DNA of 64,000 nucleotides from NCBI GenBank assembly GCA_008692225.1, contig VICG01000013.1:868001-932000 (forward strand), in the 5' to 3' direction. Within the stretch, counting starts at the first letter, position 1, and each line of letters starts with the position of its first letter. A program made the translations under genes and the position numbers. Below are positions 49,953 to 63,680 of the stretch, one piece after another. The notes beneath the pieces were generated by a model. That model had not been told where the DNA came from and searched no databases. It saw nothing but the letters and a program-made list of their open reading frames with translations. The stretch is from Monilinia fructicola (Eukaryota > Ascomycota > Leotiomycetes > Helotiales > Sclerotiniaceae).

Positions 49953-50929
49953 GAGCACAGGACAGGACAGGATAGGACTGTATTATCAATCGGCGATTCG
50001 AGACATTTATTATTCGTCTGAACTTTTTGCCCATCTGTCACATTGTCCCGATTCGAGAATGGAGGGATGATCTAAACCCTAATTCAATGGATCCCAACCA
50101 GGATTATCCTCATATGGGATATACCTTCGTTTTGCGCGATTGGATGAGCAAAAAAGATCAAAAGGAAGTCCAAGTCCTAAATCCATTTTAATGCCCCTTT
50201 CAAAAGATGGTACCCTAGATATCCACCACTTGTTAGCATATCTTGTCCCTTGCTGCCTCGTGCAACATAAGCTCTCTAGGATCTGGGGGATTCGTACATT
50301 ACATTACAGTACATACTCCGTACTGTACATACATTTGATTGTTAGCCAAGTGATGCAAATGCAGGTTGTAGATTGCAGGTTGCAGGTTGGTACGAATACA
50401 GTAATGTATTGATTAGTTAGGACCTCGGTATTAGCAGTAGGTGTATTGTCCTGTGCCTATCTATATACGGAAAAAGGAGACGGAGTATAGGAAGGATGTA
50501 AAGTATGTAAAGTATGTAAAGTGCTATATTGTACAAATCATAAATGCATTATTTATCTACCTAGTATCTACTCCGTACTAGGTCCCGTCTCCTGTAATGA
50601 TAATATCACGAATAATCGCTCACTACCTACTTGTACTCTGTACATACCTACTGGGTATACGGGATAGGTATGTCGGAGGTACCTGGATAGATAAACAGTA
50701 CTAATTTACTAGATACCAGGTAGGCAGGCACTCCGAAGAGTAATAAGTACCTACCTAGGTAGGAGTCATGAGAAGCACGTGAGTAGATGGAGATGAGAGA
50801 TGAGAGATTACTAGATTAGAGATTGGAGGTTAGAGATTGGAGGTTGGAGGTTGGAGATTGGAGATTAGAACCTAATTGTAACTAAATAATTAGCCTTTCT
50901 TTTCCCGTTCCAATTCCTCTTCCCTCCCT

Positions 50930-51025
50930 GTTCCTGTTCTTGTTCCTGTTTGTGTCTGTTGGGTCTCAAGGTTGTTCCTGTTTGTTCCTGTTTGTTTTTG
51001 TTCCTGTTCCTGTTCCTGTTCCTGT
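50930..51025. repeat. 6-bp repeat (GTTCCT)n, interrupted
   Basis: Two blocks of GTTCCT-like hexamers separated by a short unique stretch. Confidence 0.75.
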
Positions 51026-51497
51026 ATTACCTATATTACCCGTGGACCTATTAGCTATAGGCCAAAAAACTCTGTACCTGAAATTCTGAATGAATAGTAA
51101 TGAATAGGTTACCAATGAGAAAAAGGCTAAAACAAAGATCAACGACGATATGATCTTTCCCATCTCCCATTTGCCATTTGCCATTTCCCATATTGAAATT
51201 TGTGAATTGAAAATTGTTGGAGGACTTGCAAGATCAATCAATGCATGTGAAAGATAAAAGACAACCTTGGAAAAGGTAGAAGGGTTCCAGGGTTCTCAAA
51301 AGAGTTCAGATTAGTAGATAGAATGGATATACAGTGGATATATAGTGGATTCTAGGGCTACAAAAGCATGAAAGCTGTGATTGTTTTTTAATGAGTAGAG
51401 GACTGAAGAGCTGAACACCCCTTGAAATTGGACCTTAACTACTGTCAACTACTGTCAACTACTCTCAACTACGCTCAACTACTGTCAATAGGTACAT

Positions 51498-51522
51498 TAG
51501 TAGTAGTAGTAGTAGTAGTAGT
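51498..51522. repeat. 3-bp microsatellite (AGT)n
   Basis: About eight perfect copies of AGT. Confidence 0.85.
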
Positions 51523-52185
51523 ACGAACAGTAGATAGTAGTATCAAGACTCAAGAGCAGGATCAAAAGTAGCATGAACCGTCAAATTCGGAGTAACAAAA
51601 GCATTCCAAGGTTGTTGATAAAGCGTGTTAGGCCTTACCTAAATTGCCAGTTCTTTAGAGGATCACGGTAAAGAGATAAATAAACGAACCCCTTACCTTT
51701 CTTTCTAATAAAAGATAGTAATAGATATCCGTGGATGTCGATAATTATAATCATAGTCATAATAATAAATCAAATGATGAGTATAATAATAAGAATTATA
51801 ACCATACATATGATAAATATAATAACAACAAGAATAAATGCAATACAACAACAAGAAATACAAGAAATAATAAACACAACAACAATAACAATCAACAAAC
51901 ATACCATGCCACGCCATGCCATGCCGCACACTACCGAACCATACAATATACAAGAACAGTACAAATCCGCCATGGCCACTTTCCTGCAGACCCATGAACC
52001 GCAAATTGGCCCAATTAAGTAACTTTACTTTACTTTATACTTTAACTTGCAGTCTCCGCTGAATTGAAGCTTTAGGAGTGGTTTTGTGAATCTTCCCTTT
52101 TTTCGTAATTCTTCACATTCCCGAGGTCACATACAGATAGATGCTCACTCACACACTCACATACAGATGTTCACACACACATCTA

Positions 52186-52246
52186 TATCCATATCTATAT
52201 CCATATCCACATCCACATCCACATCCACATCCAAATCCACATCCTT
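52186..52246. repeat. 6-bp repeat (ATCCAC/ATCTAT)n
   Basis: About ten hexamers that drift from ATCTAT/ATCCAT to a near-perfect ATCCAC block. Confidence 0.8.
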
Positions 52247-52854
52247 CCTGCACATTGCATACATGAGGAACAGACCTTCTTAACCAACCATCAGCGCAAA
52301 CCTTGGACCTACAGTACCTAGGTAATTAGACCTGACTGTCTCTCTCTGACCCAACCTAGAATCACCTCCAATCGTTCTGTATGCCTAATCACATCATCCC
52401 TTCGTAACACATTATTGTCTATATTTTTAAACCTACATTAATACTGCATACCCCCCAAGCAACTCAGGACGCGTTTGAAAAGGAAGAATCAATTCCGCTC
52501 AACACCTTTGCTTGCCCTTCGGTCGACAACTCTACGCGTGTTCATCTCCAACATTTCGCTTACCTCTGTGGTTGGTCAGACGGGGAAAAAAGGAAAGGAA
52601 GCATTATACATCCTGGGCAATAACAGGAGAGAGGAAGGAATTCAAAATTCGCCATAGTTGATTCTTCAAGCATCACATTATTCACTCTCTTGTTGCCAAT
52701 CATCTACCGATGAATCTGGGCCTGGCGAGATCAATTTCCAACACCTTATAATTACTTATCGAAAAATAAGCAAATCCATTTACAATCAGAACCACATAAT
52801 ATTACACCTCGGGATTCGCATACATTTTGTCGCAACGAAGGTTCTAGTGGAGCC

Positions 52855-55800
52855 ATGGCCAGCTCTCCTCCAGAATCGCCCCAGGTGATTCTGCCTAGGC
52901 CGGCGAGTGCAATGATGAAAGGAGCACCACGATCGAATAGTCGCATGAGCATGAGCAGTAAGACTGGGGGAAGTCGAGCCTCGGATGAAGATGGCAAGAC
53001 TGCTGTCAAAGTTGGTATGGTTATCTTGATTGATTGCTCGTGTCAACCACAAAGCTAATATAGTTACTTTTTTTTCAGCTGTGCGAGTTAGACCACCCCT
53101 TCGACCAACTGATCCTGGCTACGACCTCATTCCACAAAGATTCCAGCGGCCGATGGTGCAGGTTACTTCACCCACGAACTTGGCAATCGATTCTCCACAG
53201 GGAAAGAAGATATTTGTGTTTGACAGGGTATTTAGTGAAGATGTGGATCAGGAAGGAATTTGGGAGTATTTGGTAGAGAGTACAAATGCCTTCATCCAAG
53301 GTTACAATGTCTCTATGCTGGCATATGGACAATCGGGCGCTGGAAAATCCTTTACAATGGGTACATCCGGTCCAGGAGAGCAGGGAAAATCCGAGGTTAT
53401 GGGTAAGTTCGAGACTCGTCGCACTCAATCTGATATCGATCTGCTGCACAACGTGTCGTAATACTCAAATGGAGAAGATGCTAATGTTTGTGCCATGATA
53501 TTAGGTGTTATTCCACGTGCGGCCATGGCAATATTTGAGAAACTCGGCGGCGGCAAAGCGCATCACTCCAATCGGAACCTCACGACTGGTCTGAGAGCCC
53601 CTAAGAGGTATTCCACAGCTTCTCCTGCTGTGTCGACGGAGGACAAAACCTGGAGTCTCAAGGCTACGTATGTCGAAATCTACAATGAACAATTGCGAGA
53701 TTTGTTGGTTCCCGACCACACACCAGCTCATGAACGAGAAGTGGTCAATATTCGAGAGAACACCAAAGGTCATATTCTCCTTACCGGATTACACCAGGTC
53801 GAGATCAACACGGTGGAGGATCTTATGGCGGCACTCAATTTCGGATCTATGATTCGCCAGACTGATGCAACCGCGATCAACGCCAAATCTTCACGATCTC
53901 ATGCTGTGTTCAGTTTAAATCTGGTCCAGCGCAAAGCGAAAGGAACACAAGGCGCCGAAAAGAGATTTTCTGTTCCACTAGAAGCCATGACTGGCGGAGA
54001 AGTGGTCACAATTGACAGCAAATTCCATTTTGTCGATTTGGCTGGCAGTGAGAGATTAAAAAAATACCGGCGCACAAGGAGAAAGAGCCAAAGAAGGTAT
54101 TTCCATTAATGCCGGTCTGGCTAGTTTAGGCAAAGTTATATCGCAATTGTCATCCCGACAGGCCGGATCCCACGTGTCGTACCGAGACTCAAAGCTCACT
54201 AGATTACTTCAAGACTCACTTGGAGGTAACGCCATCACCTACATGATTGCATGTGTTACTCCGGCCGAATTCCACCTGAGCGAAACTCTGAATACAGTTC
54301 AGTACGCTCAGCGGGCCCGTGCAATTCAAAGTAAGCCTCGAATTCAACAAGTTTCAGACGAAAGCGATAAACAAGCTGTCATTGATCGCTTGAAAGCCGA
54401 GGTTGCTTTTCTTCGGGATCAAATCAGGAGCAGTGAGAGCGGGGGCGATCGTCGTAGCAAGCCCACGAGTGAGAGGCCCGAGCGACAAAACGAACGAGAA
54501 GTTGAACTGCATAATCAGCTACTAGATACGCAGGAAAATTACACGGCCCTCAGTCAACGACATGCTAAGCTTATATCGGAGCTAGCTAGAGCCCGGGACG
54601 AGGAAGTTGCTGATAACCAGGCTCATGAAAACACGTTGGGCGACAGTGCCACCGAGAGACTAAAACGCTCGAACTCATTCGCCGAAGCGGTTGAACAAGT
54701 GGTCCTCGAGTACGAAAAGACAATTCAAAGTCTTGAACAATCTCTTGCTAACACTCGATCATCTTTATCCAATACGGAAACTCTACTTTTGGAAAAGGAA
54801 ACCAAGTGTGCTTATGCTGAGACAGTCAACCAAACAACTTCAAGCACGCGTGCAAAAACTGATTGACCGAGAAGCTAATACCGAGAGTTATTTACATGAC
54901 CTGGAAACGAGGCTCGAAGGCCATACTTCTGGCGAAGACAAAAATTCGGCCATCGTCATGGAGCTCCGCAAACAGATTGCTCGCATTCGCGAAAATGAAG
55001 CTACCTCTGAAGATTACATTTCAACTCTTGAGGAACGTCTAGCCGAGGCTGATCAAGATGCGGAGATGATGCAACGTGAGATTGAGCGTCTAGAGCACGT
55101 TATCGAACGTCAAAGAAGTCTTGGGAAGTTGGACAGCCTGCTTTATGACTTGGACAACATACAACACGAAGGAAAGAGTGACGATGACAAGAAGGCCCCG
55201 GATAGCAAACGATCTTCCTCTGTTGACATCAATAGCCGTCGACAAAGCCTCGCAACTAGGAGAAATCAAAAAAATGTCATCTTAGAGACCGAAAATGAGG
55301 GCGACGATGATTTTTCGGTCAGTGCAGCAAATGGCAATAGGCCCGAAACTGATGGCCCCGCCGATCGTGGAGAGTCGATTGGTCCCGAAACTTCGCTGGA
55401 GTCGCTGAATGAAGAAATTGGTAGCCAGTATTCACCTCAAAGCCCAGCTCAATCAAAGTTTGTCGAGGACAAATTGGAAAGTGTTACTCAAGAACTTGTC
55501 GACTTGAAGGTTGAGCATGAAGCTACAGTCAGCGAATATGACCTCCTTTCGGTGAAGTATGAGGAGGCTCTTCGTACATTGGCCGAACTCCAAGATGCTG
55601 TCGACGAAGCCCGTCACCCCAGCGCACGTGATTCTATCTTGTCGGTTCCTACGACAAGGCCAGCTTCTTTTTTAGCAGACGCGAGGGTGAACGAGCTGAA
55701 GAGTGGAGGACAATACTCATCCTCGCGATCGCTCTCATCGGAATTGTCCTCGGCTGGGGAATCACCCAGTACTACAGAACAATCTGATGCTGAAGCCGTG

Positions 55801-58270
55801 ACCAAAAAGTCGGAGTCAGTAGCAGCCTCAGATGAGGCTAGTGACGCGACGAGTTCGGCGGAAGTTGAAAGTTTGAGAAGACTAGGCGCAGAGCAAGAGG
55901 AGGCACAAGTGATGCTTGCTGAGAAATATGCTCAATTAGAAGAAGAGCACACGGCGGCTCTTGGTCTTATGGAGGAGCTCAAAGCGGAGGTGTCAAAGGC
56001 GAGGTTGAATGCTGGAGCTACATCACCACGTTCGGGAACACCTGTTATACGTCGCAAGTCAAGTCAAAACGTTATGATCATTGATCGGGCTCATAGGTCA
56101 TTTGCCTCTTTGAGGAATATTGCGGCCGAGAATTTTGAGCATAATCCTGACGTGATGGCTAACTTCGAGTTGAACCTGAATACTGCAATGCACGAGTTGC
56201 ATACTCGTTCGGAGCGCATCCAGGAGCTTGAGGCGGACGTCACCACGGCAAAGAAGGAGCTGGAGACCAAGACAACGATCATCAGCGGGCTTGCAAGAGA
56301 ACGATCGAGCATGAAGGCATCACCTATGGATATGTCGGTAGTCTCGACTATGCAGGACCAGATTATCAACTCGGAGAATCAAGTTAGAATGCTCCAGGAG
56401 ACTCACAATGCTCGCGAAAAGGAGCTACTTCAACAAATTGAGTATCTCCGGACTTCTACAAATACCTACCCTCCGGTAAATGGAGATGCTCTGTACAAAA
56501 AAGCAAACGGAGCGGACGATGATCAGGAGAGAAAAATAGTAGAACTAGAGGCAGAAGTTGTTGCTTGGGAAGGAAAACATCAGGCTGCATTGACTTTCAT
56601 GCAAACTTCTCAGAATACTCTCGAGGCTACGATATCCGAGTTGGAACGGCAATTGTCAACTCTGACTACTAGCGGAAAGCAGAGGACCCGCGAATTCGAA
56701 GAACATCAAGCTCATGTTTCCAACCTGCAAAGAGAGGTTGACGAACACAAGGCGGCTCTTGCCGCAAATACCACACGATTTGCCGAGCTCGAGGAAGCCC
56801 ACGCATCAACACGTGAACAACTCGAGCAGGCCATTCAATCAAAGAATGTCGCTTCCGCGGAGATCGAAGGACACAAGATCCTTGTTATTCGACTAGAAGA
56901 GCAGATCGCTGAGCATGAAAATATTGTGAAAACTCATCAAGAAGGATTAAGTCTCTTGCATGCGAATCATGCCAAGGAAATTGAAGAAATCCGCGCAAGC
57001 AGTGAGGCTGAGCACGAGGCCCAGCTAGCCGAGCTCAAGGCTAAACACCAGGAGGTCACGGATGCAATCTCAAGAGAGCTTTCCGAAGCGCGCGAGGAGT
57101 TGACGAAAATTGCTACTCAAGTTGCTTTTGCACTTGGAGTAGATGTCAGCACGGAGAAACTTCAAGAGAGAATCACGGATCTAGTTGCCAACCAGAAGGC
57201 ACTTTCACACGAAGGAACTAGAGCGGGCGAGCTTGAAAAGTACACGGAGGAGCTGACCACTATCAATGACACCATCATGAAGGAACTTGAGACGGTCAAG
57301 GCTGAGCTGGCCAGTCTTTTACTCGAGACCACTGAAGGTTCCAGACTGAAGGATGAGAACGCCACAGTTGCAGATCAATTGGCCGCTTTAAAGAAGGAGC
57401 TCCATGACCTTGAAACTAAGAACAAGAAAAACTCAAGATTGGTAGAGGAGCTTGAGGATCAACTCGCTTCAAACTTCGACGAGCATCAGGCTTGCCAACA
57501 ACCGTCTATCTACACTTCAAACCGAGCGTAACGCACAGTTGGATGAAGCCAATCTCAACGCGCTTCGTGCCCAGACCGAGCTGGATGCGATCAAGGAGGA
57601 ATATGCCATTCTTCAAGTAAGTTACAGAGCGCAATTTTCATGACATACCTGACTAATTAAATAGGCCAAATTCGATGAAGTTTTGCAATCCGACCCCAAC
57701 AACAAGCGTTCCAACTCAATCACATCGCGACTACACAAGTCTGCATCAGTAACTTCACTACCATCACCACCTCCCGCTATTCCCTTGCCACCACTTCCCG
57801 GAATCGCAGGAGCTGCACAGATTGGCCCCGCCCCTTCATCGTCGCCAGTTCCACCGACGCCTACTCAAGGTAGTATCAACAGCCGCAATAGCAAAGACAT
57901 AGCTGCTGCTCAAATCCAAGAGGACCAGGAAGCTCGTATTCGCACCATTGAGAAGCACTTATTCGCCGAGAAGCAACTTACATCAACCCTCGAAGAGGCT
58001 CTCTCGGACCTAGAGAGGCAAAGCAACAAAGTCAAAGCAGATTGTGATGCTTGGCGAAGACGCGCCAACGAATTAGAAGGGGAGCTTAAAGCCGCCGAAG
58101 AAAAGGCCAAGAATGGCGCTGCGGAGAAGGAGAACCGTTGGAGCCTAATGCAAGTCGAAGAAGAGAAACGCAAGAGAAAGGAGGCAGAGCTCGCAAGGGC
58201 TCACCTCGAAGAACGCATGAATGCTCTCAGTAGCAAGAAGAAGAAGAAGGGAAGTTTGAATTGTTTCTAA
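52855..58270 (+). CDS. N-terminal-motor kinesin, kinesin-4/chromokinesin-like (three apparent frameshifts)
   Basis: Predicted ~1732-aa microtubule motor. Exons are 52855-53014, 53079-53402, 53505-57616 and 57665-58270. A Ser-rich leader precedes the motor domain: AVRVRPPLRP, Walker A AYGQSGAGKSFTMG, YVEIYNEQLRDLL, switch I NAKSSRSHAVFSLNL, switch II VDLAGSERLK and YRDSKLTRLLQDSLGGNA. A neck (ARAIQSKPRIQQ) leads to a coiled-coil stalk of over 1000 residues broken by Ser-rich linkers. A Pro-rich segment follows (LPSPPPAIPLPPLPG), then a final charged coil ending KKKKGSLNCF. The frame shifts by +1 at A7 54058-54064 (inside the motor, right after switch II), at AAA 54832-54834 and at GG 57489-57490 or the adjacent TT. 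Dropping one base at each restores continuity. The start ATG has an ideal context (GCCATGG). The subfamily is uncertain; the motor is clear. Confidence 0.87.
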
Positions 58271-60475
58271 AAGAGAAATTCAAAGCCTTATGCCAATGAT
58301 ATCTTCAAACTGCGTTTCTTTTGCGACAAATCTTTCGGAATTTTGCTACAATTTATTCACATCTACCCATTTACCTACCTACCTACCTACCTACCTACCT
58401 ACCTTTACTTTACTTTACGATACTGTAATTTTTCTTCTCAACCATTTTACTTGCCACAATATCCCACCGTAACCTGGGAGCATTGTGAGCATCCCGCACA
58501 CCAAGACTCCTCCGCTTGCGACTGCGATACCGAAACGGAGGTTTAATTGGAAGCTTTTGCATTTGCAAACCCTTCATTTCATTTCCCTTGTACTTTAACG
58601 TCCCGCGATTTTACGAGATACCACAAATTTTTTCCAACTTATTTACATTTTCTTTAGCGCCGCAGAAGATTATTTTGCTTTTTGACATTTTGAATTGGCA
58701 AAGGTGTTCCAGGGAGGGAATGCAACGAAAATGGCAATCAAAAGCCTTGATGTTTACGTTTCTTTGCTTTTATTTTTCGCTAGAATAGCGAACGATTTTT
58801 GCATCCTAGCTTTTGCTTCTTCATTTCTTGGTTCTGAAAGGAACCACTTTTCTTATTATGCTCGTACAGAGACACTTAGTTTTTATTCGTCATGTGATAC
58901 GGCCGAGGTAGAAGGGGTGGTTGATAGTGCTTGTTTGATTGCTTTTCTGGGCTGGAGGGATGATTGAGGTGTAGGGAGTTGAGTGGAAAATGGGAAGATG
59001 AGGAACATCTAGTTGGGGTTGGAGTGGAGAATAATGACAAGCGCCAGACCAGACGAGACTCTGATCTGACATGTATGCACAAGAGTGGCTGCCTTACTGG
59101 ATTTGAGGTAGCATGGGAAGGGATAGCCAGAAGCAATGAAACTTGGTTGGCTAGATGGCGGTAAAGGAGATGAAGACGAGAGTTGGGGTCAAAAATGATA
59201 GTGGAGAGATTGAGAATCAATACAAAGATATTCCCTTATGTGCGGTGCCTGTGACCGTCGTTTGCTGCGTGAAACAATTTTCGTGGGGTACATATACTTC
59301 GCTGTTTATACTTTTGTTTTGTCTGTTACCTTGAGCCAGGAATTATCCAGGCTCAAGTATTAGGCTCAAGTATTGTACCCCATCAACCAGTTCAGATATT
59401 GAATTTGGCCCAGACAATGAAATTGCTTCCAGTATTGAATTCGGTTAGGATACTCGACAAGATACAGAGAGCCAACCCATTTCAAACACCCAGTTCAGTT
59501 GAAACATTCCCCGTCGTTCGAATATTGAAGTCAAGCAGATAACCAAACCATTGCAGGTGTTCAGTTCCGATCAGATATCCAAGTGGGTTATCCAAGCAAT
59601 TTAAATTAAAGGATAGCAACTTTGATAGCTGGCGGTGCATAATGGAAGAAGAGTATCAGTGCGGCCCGCCAAACCTCCGCGTATCTGTGACCTTCTATTG
59701 AACGCTTCTGCGTTTCCCGCGTTGAACGGATGTAACCTCTCCCGAATCAACAGGGACCCGAGCTTCCGAGCATTCAAGTATGTTTTTCTGGCGCAACGAT
59801 GGCTTGATAAACGGCTCATCTTGATATTGTTCCTGGGAAATATATGCAGATCCTGGAGTCTGTCCAACCATGTTCCTCCATAACACGCCACTTTTACACA
59901 AATGTGGCGGATGCAAATATTGTGCGAGCATCAAGGCTGAAGAGTGACCCATCCCAAACGACAGTTCAATCAGTGGTTCTGATGGCTCTGAGGTGTTGAG
60001 TTCAGGAAGAAAGCTGTGTAAATGGTGGCTGGTGTTGCAACACATTGTAGAGTGATGGTATGCCCCGAGATTTTTACTGGAGACAGGCTTTCTTTCAATG
60101 GCAACTCCTGTCATTCGTTGAATAGATTAGCACTACATTTTGCTGTTAGAGTGTATGCAATCTAGGGCTGTTTGATATGGAAAGTATCCGTTGCACTCGG
60201 CAAACGCAAGACAAATAGGAATGGAAACCGATGACAGCACTATTATCGAGATCCCATGCCAACATCCAATCACGGGGCACAGAATTGGGATTGGTGACTG
60301 AGTTGCTTGCAATTCCCCGCATAACTCTATGGCTGATCCCCTTCTGCATACTGGATTGTGAATAAGATGCGGCGGAGGTACGTCCGGTGCCATTCATAAG
60401 GACTCCCTTTTATTCTTTATGACTCGAGCCCCGTCAACTTATTATCCACAACCTTGTGACGAACTCCTCTTGAAA
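58271..60475. other. Intergenic region, no supported gene
   Basis: Begins with a (CTAC)n microsatellite at 58372-58404 in the probable kinesin 3' region. Open frames at 59601-60114 on both strands overlap one another and have no recognisable features. Confidence 0.5.
58372..58404. repeat. 4-bp microsatellite (CTAC)n
   Basis: About eight perfect copies of CTAC (ACCT in register) about 100 bp past the kinesin stop codon. Confidence 0.88.
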
Positions 60476-60902
60476 ATGGATCTTGAGTCGGTACTGAATA
60501 GACTTAAGATACAATGCTATCTTCATCGCTTGATAGATTCTGGGTTTGACACTTGGGATGCGGTGAAAGATATTGCCGAGGTAGACATGTGAGTAACCTG
60601 AAATAGACATGGAACATAAGAGGTACTAACGACGGTAGGCAGGAGCTTGAAATGCGGCTTGGTCACCGTAGAGTTTGTGTCCAAAAAAAAGAATCGGGTT
60701 GGGGTAAAAACAATGCTGATGTTTAGGATAGAAACTTCAACGAGAGATTGCAACTTCCCGAGGATGGCCCCTGAATTCTCCACTGGAAGAGACACCAGTT
60801 TGTCGCTGCGGACAAAAGAAAGAAGAGCAGAAGGTAACAATGATGCTTGAAAAAAGTCTGGTCATTGATGATAGATGCAGATATTGCATGCTCTCCTCAT
60901 GA
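60476..60902 (+). CDS. SAM-domain protein, apparently a truncated SAM/HMG-box gene
   Basis: Three exons with GT-AG introns join into one SAM domain: 60476-60588, 60639-60672 and 60732-60902. The product is ~105 aa. It reads MDLESVLNRLKIQCYLHRLI, then GFDTWDAVKDIAEVDMQELE, then MRLGHRRKLQREIATSRG. The LGHRRxLQRxIAxSRG ending is typical of the SAM domain of fungal proteins that carry an HMG box downstream. The first intron has a CTAAC branch site. Here no HMG box follows; the frame ends at 60902, or after an optional further exon (60938-61009, intron donor at 60834). An in-frame ATG at 60419 could add 19 residues. It may be a short paralogue, a decayed gene or an incomplete model. The SAM call is firm; the gene's integrity is not. 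Confidence 0.6.
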
Positions 60903-62282
60903 AGGAAGTATCATTTTCTAACACCTTACGGCAATAGCAAGGAAGAGTGACAAACTTGACCGACACTGGCGATCAACGGTTTGTTCATACGAATGATATA
61001 GGTCAGTAGTCATTCTCTTCGTCGTTGTCTGATCAGTGGAGATTGGTTAACGAAACGGAATTTAGGGATTCCTTTCCGCCATCGACAATAATTGAAGCGT
61101 GGAGAACGGAGAGACCAAGGGCAGATTGTGTGTGTAGGTTAGAAAGTGTTGGAGGGGAGTCTTTAATGAAATGTATTTTCATGCGCATCATTCCGTGAGT
61201 GACATTGTGACGGTCTATGATACACAATACCTGTGCTCGAGAAAAGTGTATCTTGTGGTGCGCAACTCCAATGATCTCATATGTAACAAATGGTATTGAT
61301 AGAAGAATATCCCATGGTCAAGATATATGCTTCTTTGACACATTTCATGTGACAATCGAGCGGTGTAGAAAGTCTTCGAAGGATGAAGCAAGTCGTGAAA
61401 ACCAGCTCTCAAAAGGAAGTGGTGGATCAGACAAGAGAGAACTCGTATTCCATTAAAACCAGAGAAGCATGCGCAGGAGAACTCAAATATTAAGGAAAGA
61501 GAGCATCTTAATATGTTCAAGCTAATGGAAGTTAGCGCCCTCCCCACTTTCGCTGCTTCCCCTTTGTAAAATGACATAATTAACGAGAGCACATTTGCAT
61601 ATTCCAAACCTTCAAGCACCAATGATTCCTACCTACACCTTATTATCATATGCGAAGATAGACATTCCACTACCCTGGACCAACCGAGTAACCCAGATAG
61701 TCATATTATCCATATCCAGTTTATACCATTGGTCACTATGTAACAGGAACCCCCTCGGTTACAGTAAAGCCATCACGGAGGAGAGGCCGGGTCCGCGAGC
61801 ATCCTAGGATGGGGCCATACTTGAACATGAGAATGCAACCCTTATCATCCGAATAACATGTCGAACAAGATACGATAAAATAGTACGATATGATTAGACG
61901 AAAGGAAATCTATCCTTTTTTCCCCTCTGTGTTTTCTGTAAATAGTTCGTACTTCCATGAGAAGCTGGAGAGAATTTCCGAAGGCGGTTTGTCGGTTTGT
62001 GGAATCTATCTGGTTTTTTCTCCCGGAAAAAAGTGGTTATGATTGGTTCTTGAAGTAGCTGAAACGAGAGAGCGTTAACGACCACACATAATAATAACAG
62101 TAGCGTCCATAGTATTTACAGGATGAAAGCGGGGGTGCTCTGTTGATTCATTCTCATACCCATTATTCTTATGCCACTACATAACACTCGCAATAAGCTA
62201 TGAATGAATTTGCATTGAAGAGTTAAAAATCTAACCATCACAATCATCACACATTCTTCCTAGCGCGGTTACTCCGCTCTCC
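60903..62282. other. Convergent intergenic region
   Basis: No supported gene. Frames at 61215-61622 (-) and 61595-61807 (+) have no features I can recognise, and no HMG-box sequence is seen on either strand. Confidence 0.5.
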
Positions 62283-63680
62283 TTATGCAGTCCACGTTGG
62301 CGCAACCCTCTTCAAATACTTCATAAACTTCCATAACCCAACCGCATACTCTGTCGTACCCTCAGGATCCACGACCTTCTCCGGGAACGCAATTCCAGCA
62401 CCATACAGCCCCTTAATTTTCTTCCCCTCAGTATCCGCAAATTCAGACGTCTCATGGTCGTAAGTAATATCCAATGCTGTTCCATCTCTCTCGATTACCG
62501 GAACAATATTCTTGGTGAATCCAATAGCGTGCACAACAAGATTGCATCCCTGCAAATGTTTATCTTGATCTTCTTGCTCGGTTTCTGGAGATGTCTTCAC
62601 TTTCTCGAGGTATTTGGAGACTTTCGAGGTGGGAAAAGTATCGGGGCTCAAGATTGTTCTTTGCCCACGTAGCGACTTCACCTTTGAGGCCGGTATTATC
62701 ACGCTTGATCCATCCATCGCGCTCTTCAGCATATCGAAGCTCATGGCGAGTAAGCCATTTGATGCGAACGTTTTGAAATTCTTGATTACGCGAAGTAGCG
62801 AGGTTGTAGATATTCCTCAGTACGAGAATTGCACTGTGCGATGCACCAATAACGGCTATGGTGAATTTTTCAGTTGGATCCGATCTCTCCTGCATCGATC
62901 GACGCACAGCAAATGCCAATTTCCTGTAATTCAAACAGGAATCAAGGCTAAGAGAAACTATCCCCTGAGCAGACCTGTCTGGGATGCCATCACTAGTGGG
63001 ATGAGATCCAGTACACAAGAAGAGGAGATCAGATGATGCTGAAAGAGATGGAAGTCCTTCGCCGCGCGGAGAAGTCAATTTGACATCCCAGTTACTGTCC
63101 TACTTAGCGTTAGCTTTCGCAAATCAAACGAGGCACCGAGCTTACATCTGACCAAGAAGCCCTCTGCACCCTGCCGAGGAATTTGACTACGCCCTTCTCA
63201 GGTCCAAGTCCTTGCCCCAACATCGTCCCCAAACTGGCAGCTACAGCAATGCGGCAAGTCTTTTCCTGATCAAGCTCTTTTAAATAACTATAAGCATTAG
63301 GAGTAGGAGTATCCGCTGTGATTTGTCGAAAAGGTTCTAAAGCATCTGCAAAACATAGTAAAAAACTTGACCTTTGTATTCCTATGAGATGAAAAGTATT
63401 AAATTCAGATCTCAAAGCCCATGGCTGAAAATCAAGACAAGACTTACGAAGGCACTGCCTGATAGAGATGGTGTAATCGACCACCTCCAAAATACTTGAG
63501 AGGGGCAATATCAACCCATAAAACCGGACCCTTCTTCTGTTCCAAAAGGTTTCCCACAACTGCAAGTCCAGCTGGTCCACTACCGACGACCACAGCACCG
63601 AACCTCTCTTTCTTCTCAATCTCAGTACTGTAAGACTTCTGCATCACGTTATTGAACAACGGAGTTTGGAATTTCTCCAT
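62283..63680 (-). CDS. FAD/NAD(P)-binding oxidoreductase (two apparent frameshifts)
   Basis: Predicted ~427-aa flavoprotein. Exons in transcription order are 63680-63448, 63381-63146 and 63099-62283. The N-terminal FAD-binding fold has [19 protein letters not shown] (GxGxxG). It is followed by [42 protein letters not shown] and [12 protein letters not shown] (an ATG-like motif). A second nucleotide-binding motif ([19 protein letters not shown]) suggests NAD(P)H use. The C-terminal part has [19 protein letters not shown] and [13 protein letters not shown]. Substrate and pathway are unknown; similar folds occur in flavin monooxygenases and pyridine nucleotide-disulphide reductases. The frame shifts by +1 near the T run at 63360-63365 (or 63350-63353) and at the C4 run complementary to 62643-62646, with conserved sequence on both sides. 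No ATG lies upstream of 63680 in the frame. Confidence 0.78.

Larger units (their letters stand above)
46372..52854. other. Long gene-free region rich in simple repeats
   Basis: About 6.5 kb without a supported gene. Contents include (GCAGT)n at 49924-49952, GTTCCT repeats at 50930-51025, (AGT)n at 51498-51522, AT-rich repeats at 51735-51880 and ATCCAC/ATCCAT repeats at 52186-52246. CCTAGGTA and TACTCCGTA palindromes occur at about 49760, 49809, 50321, 50570, 50755 and 52315. The final ~400 bases probably carry the kinesin promoter and leader. Confidence 0.5.
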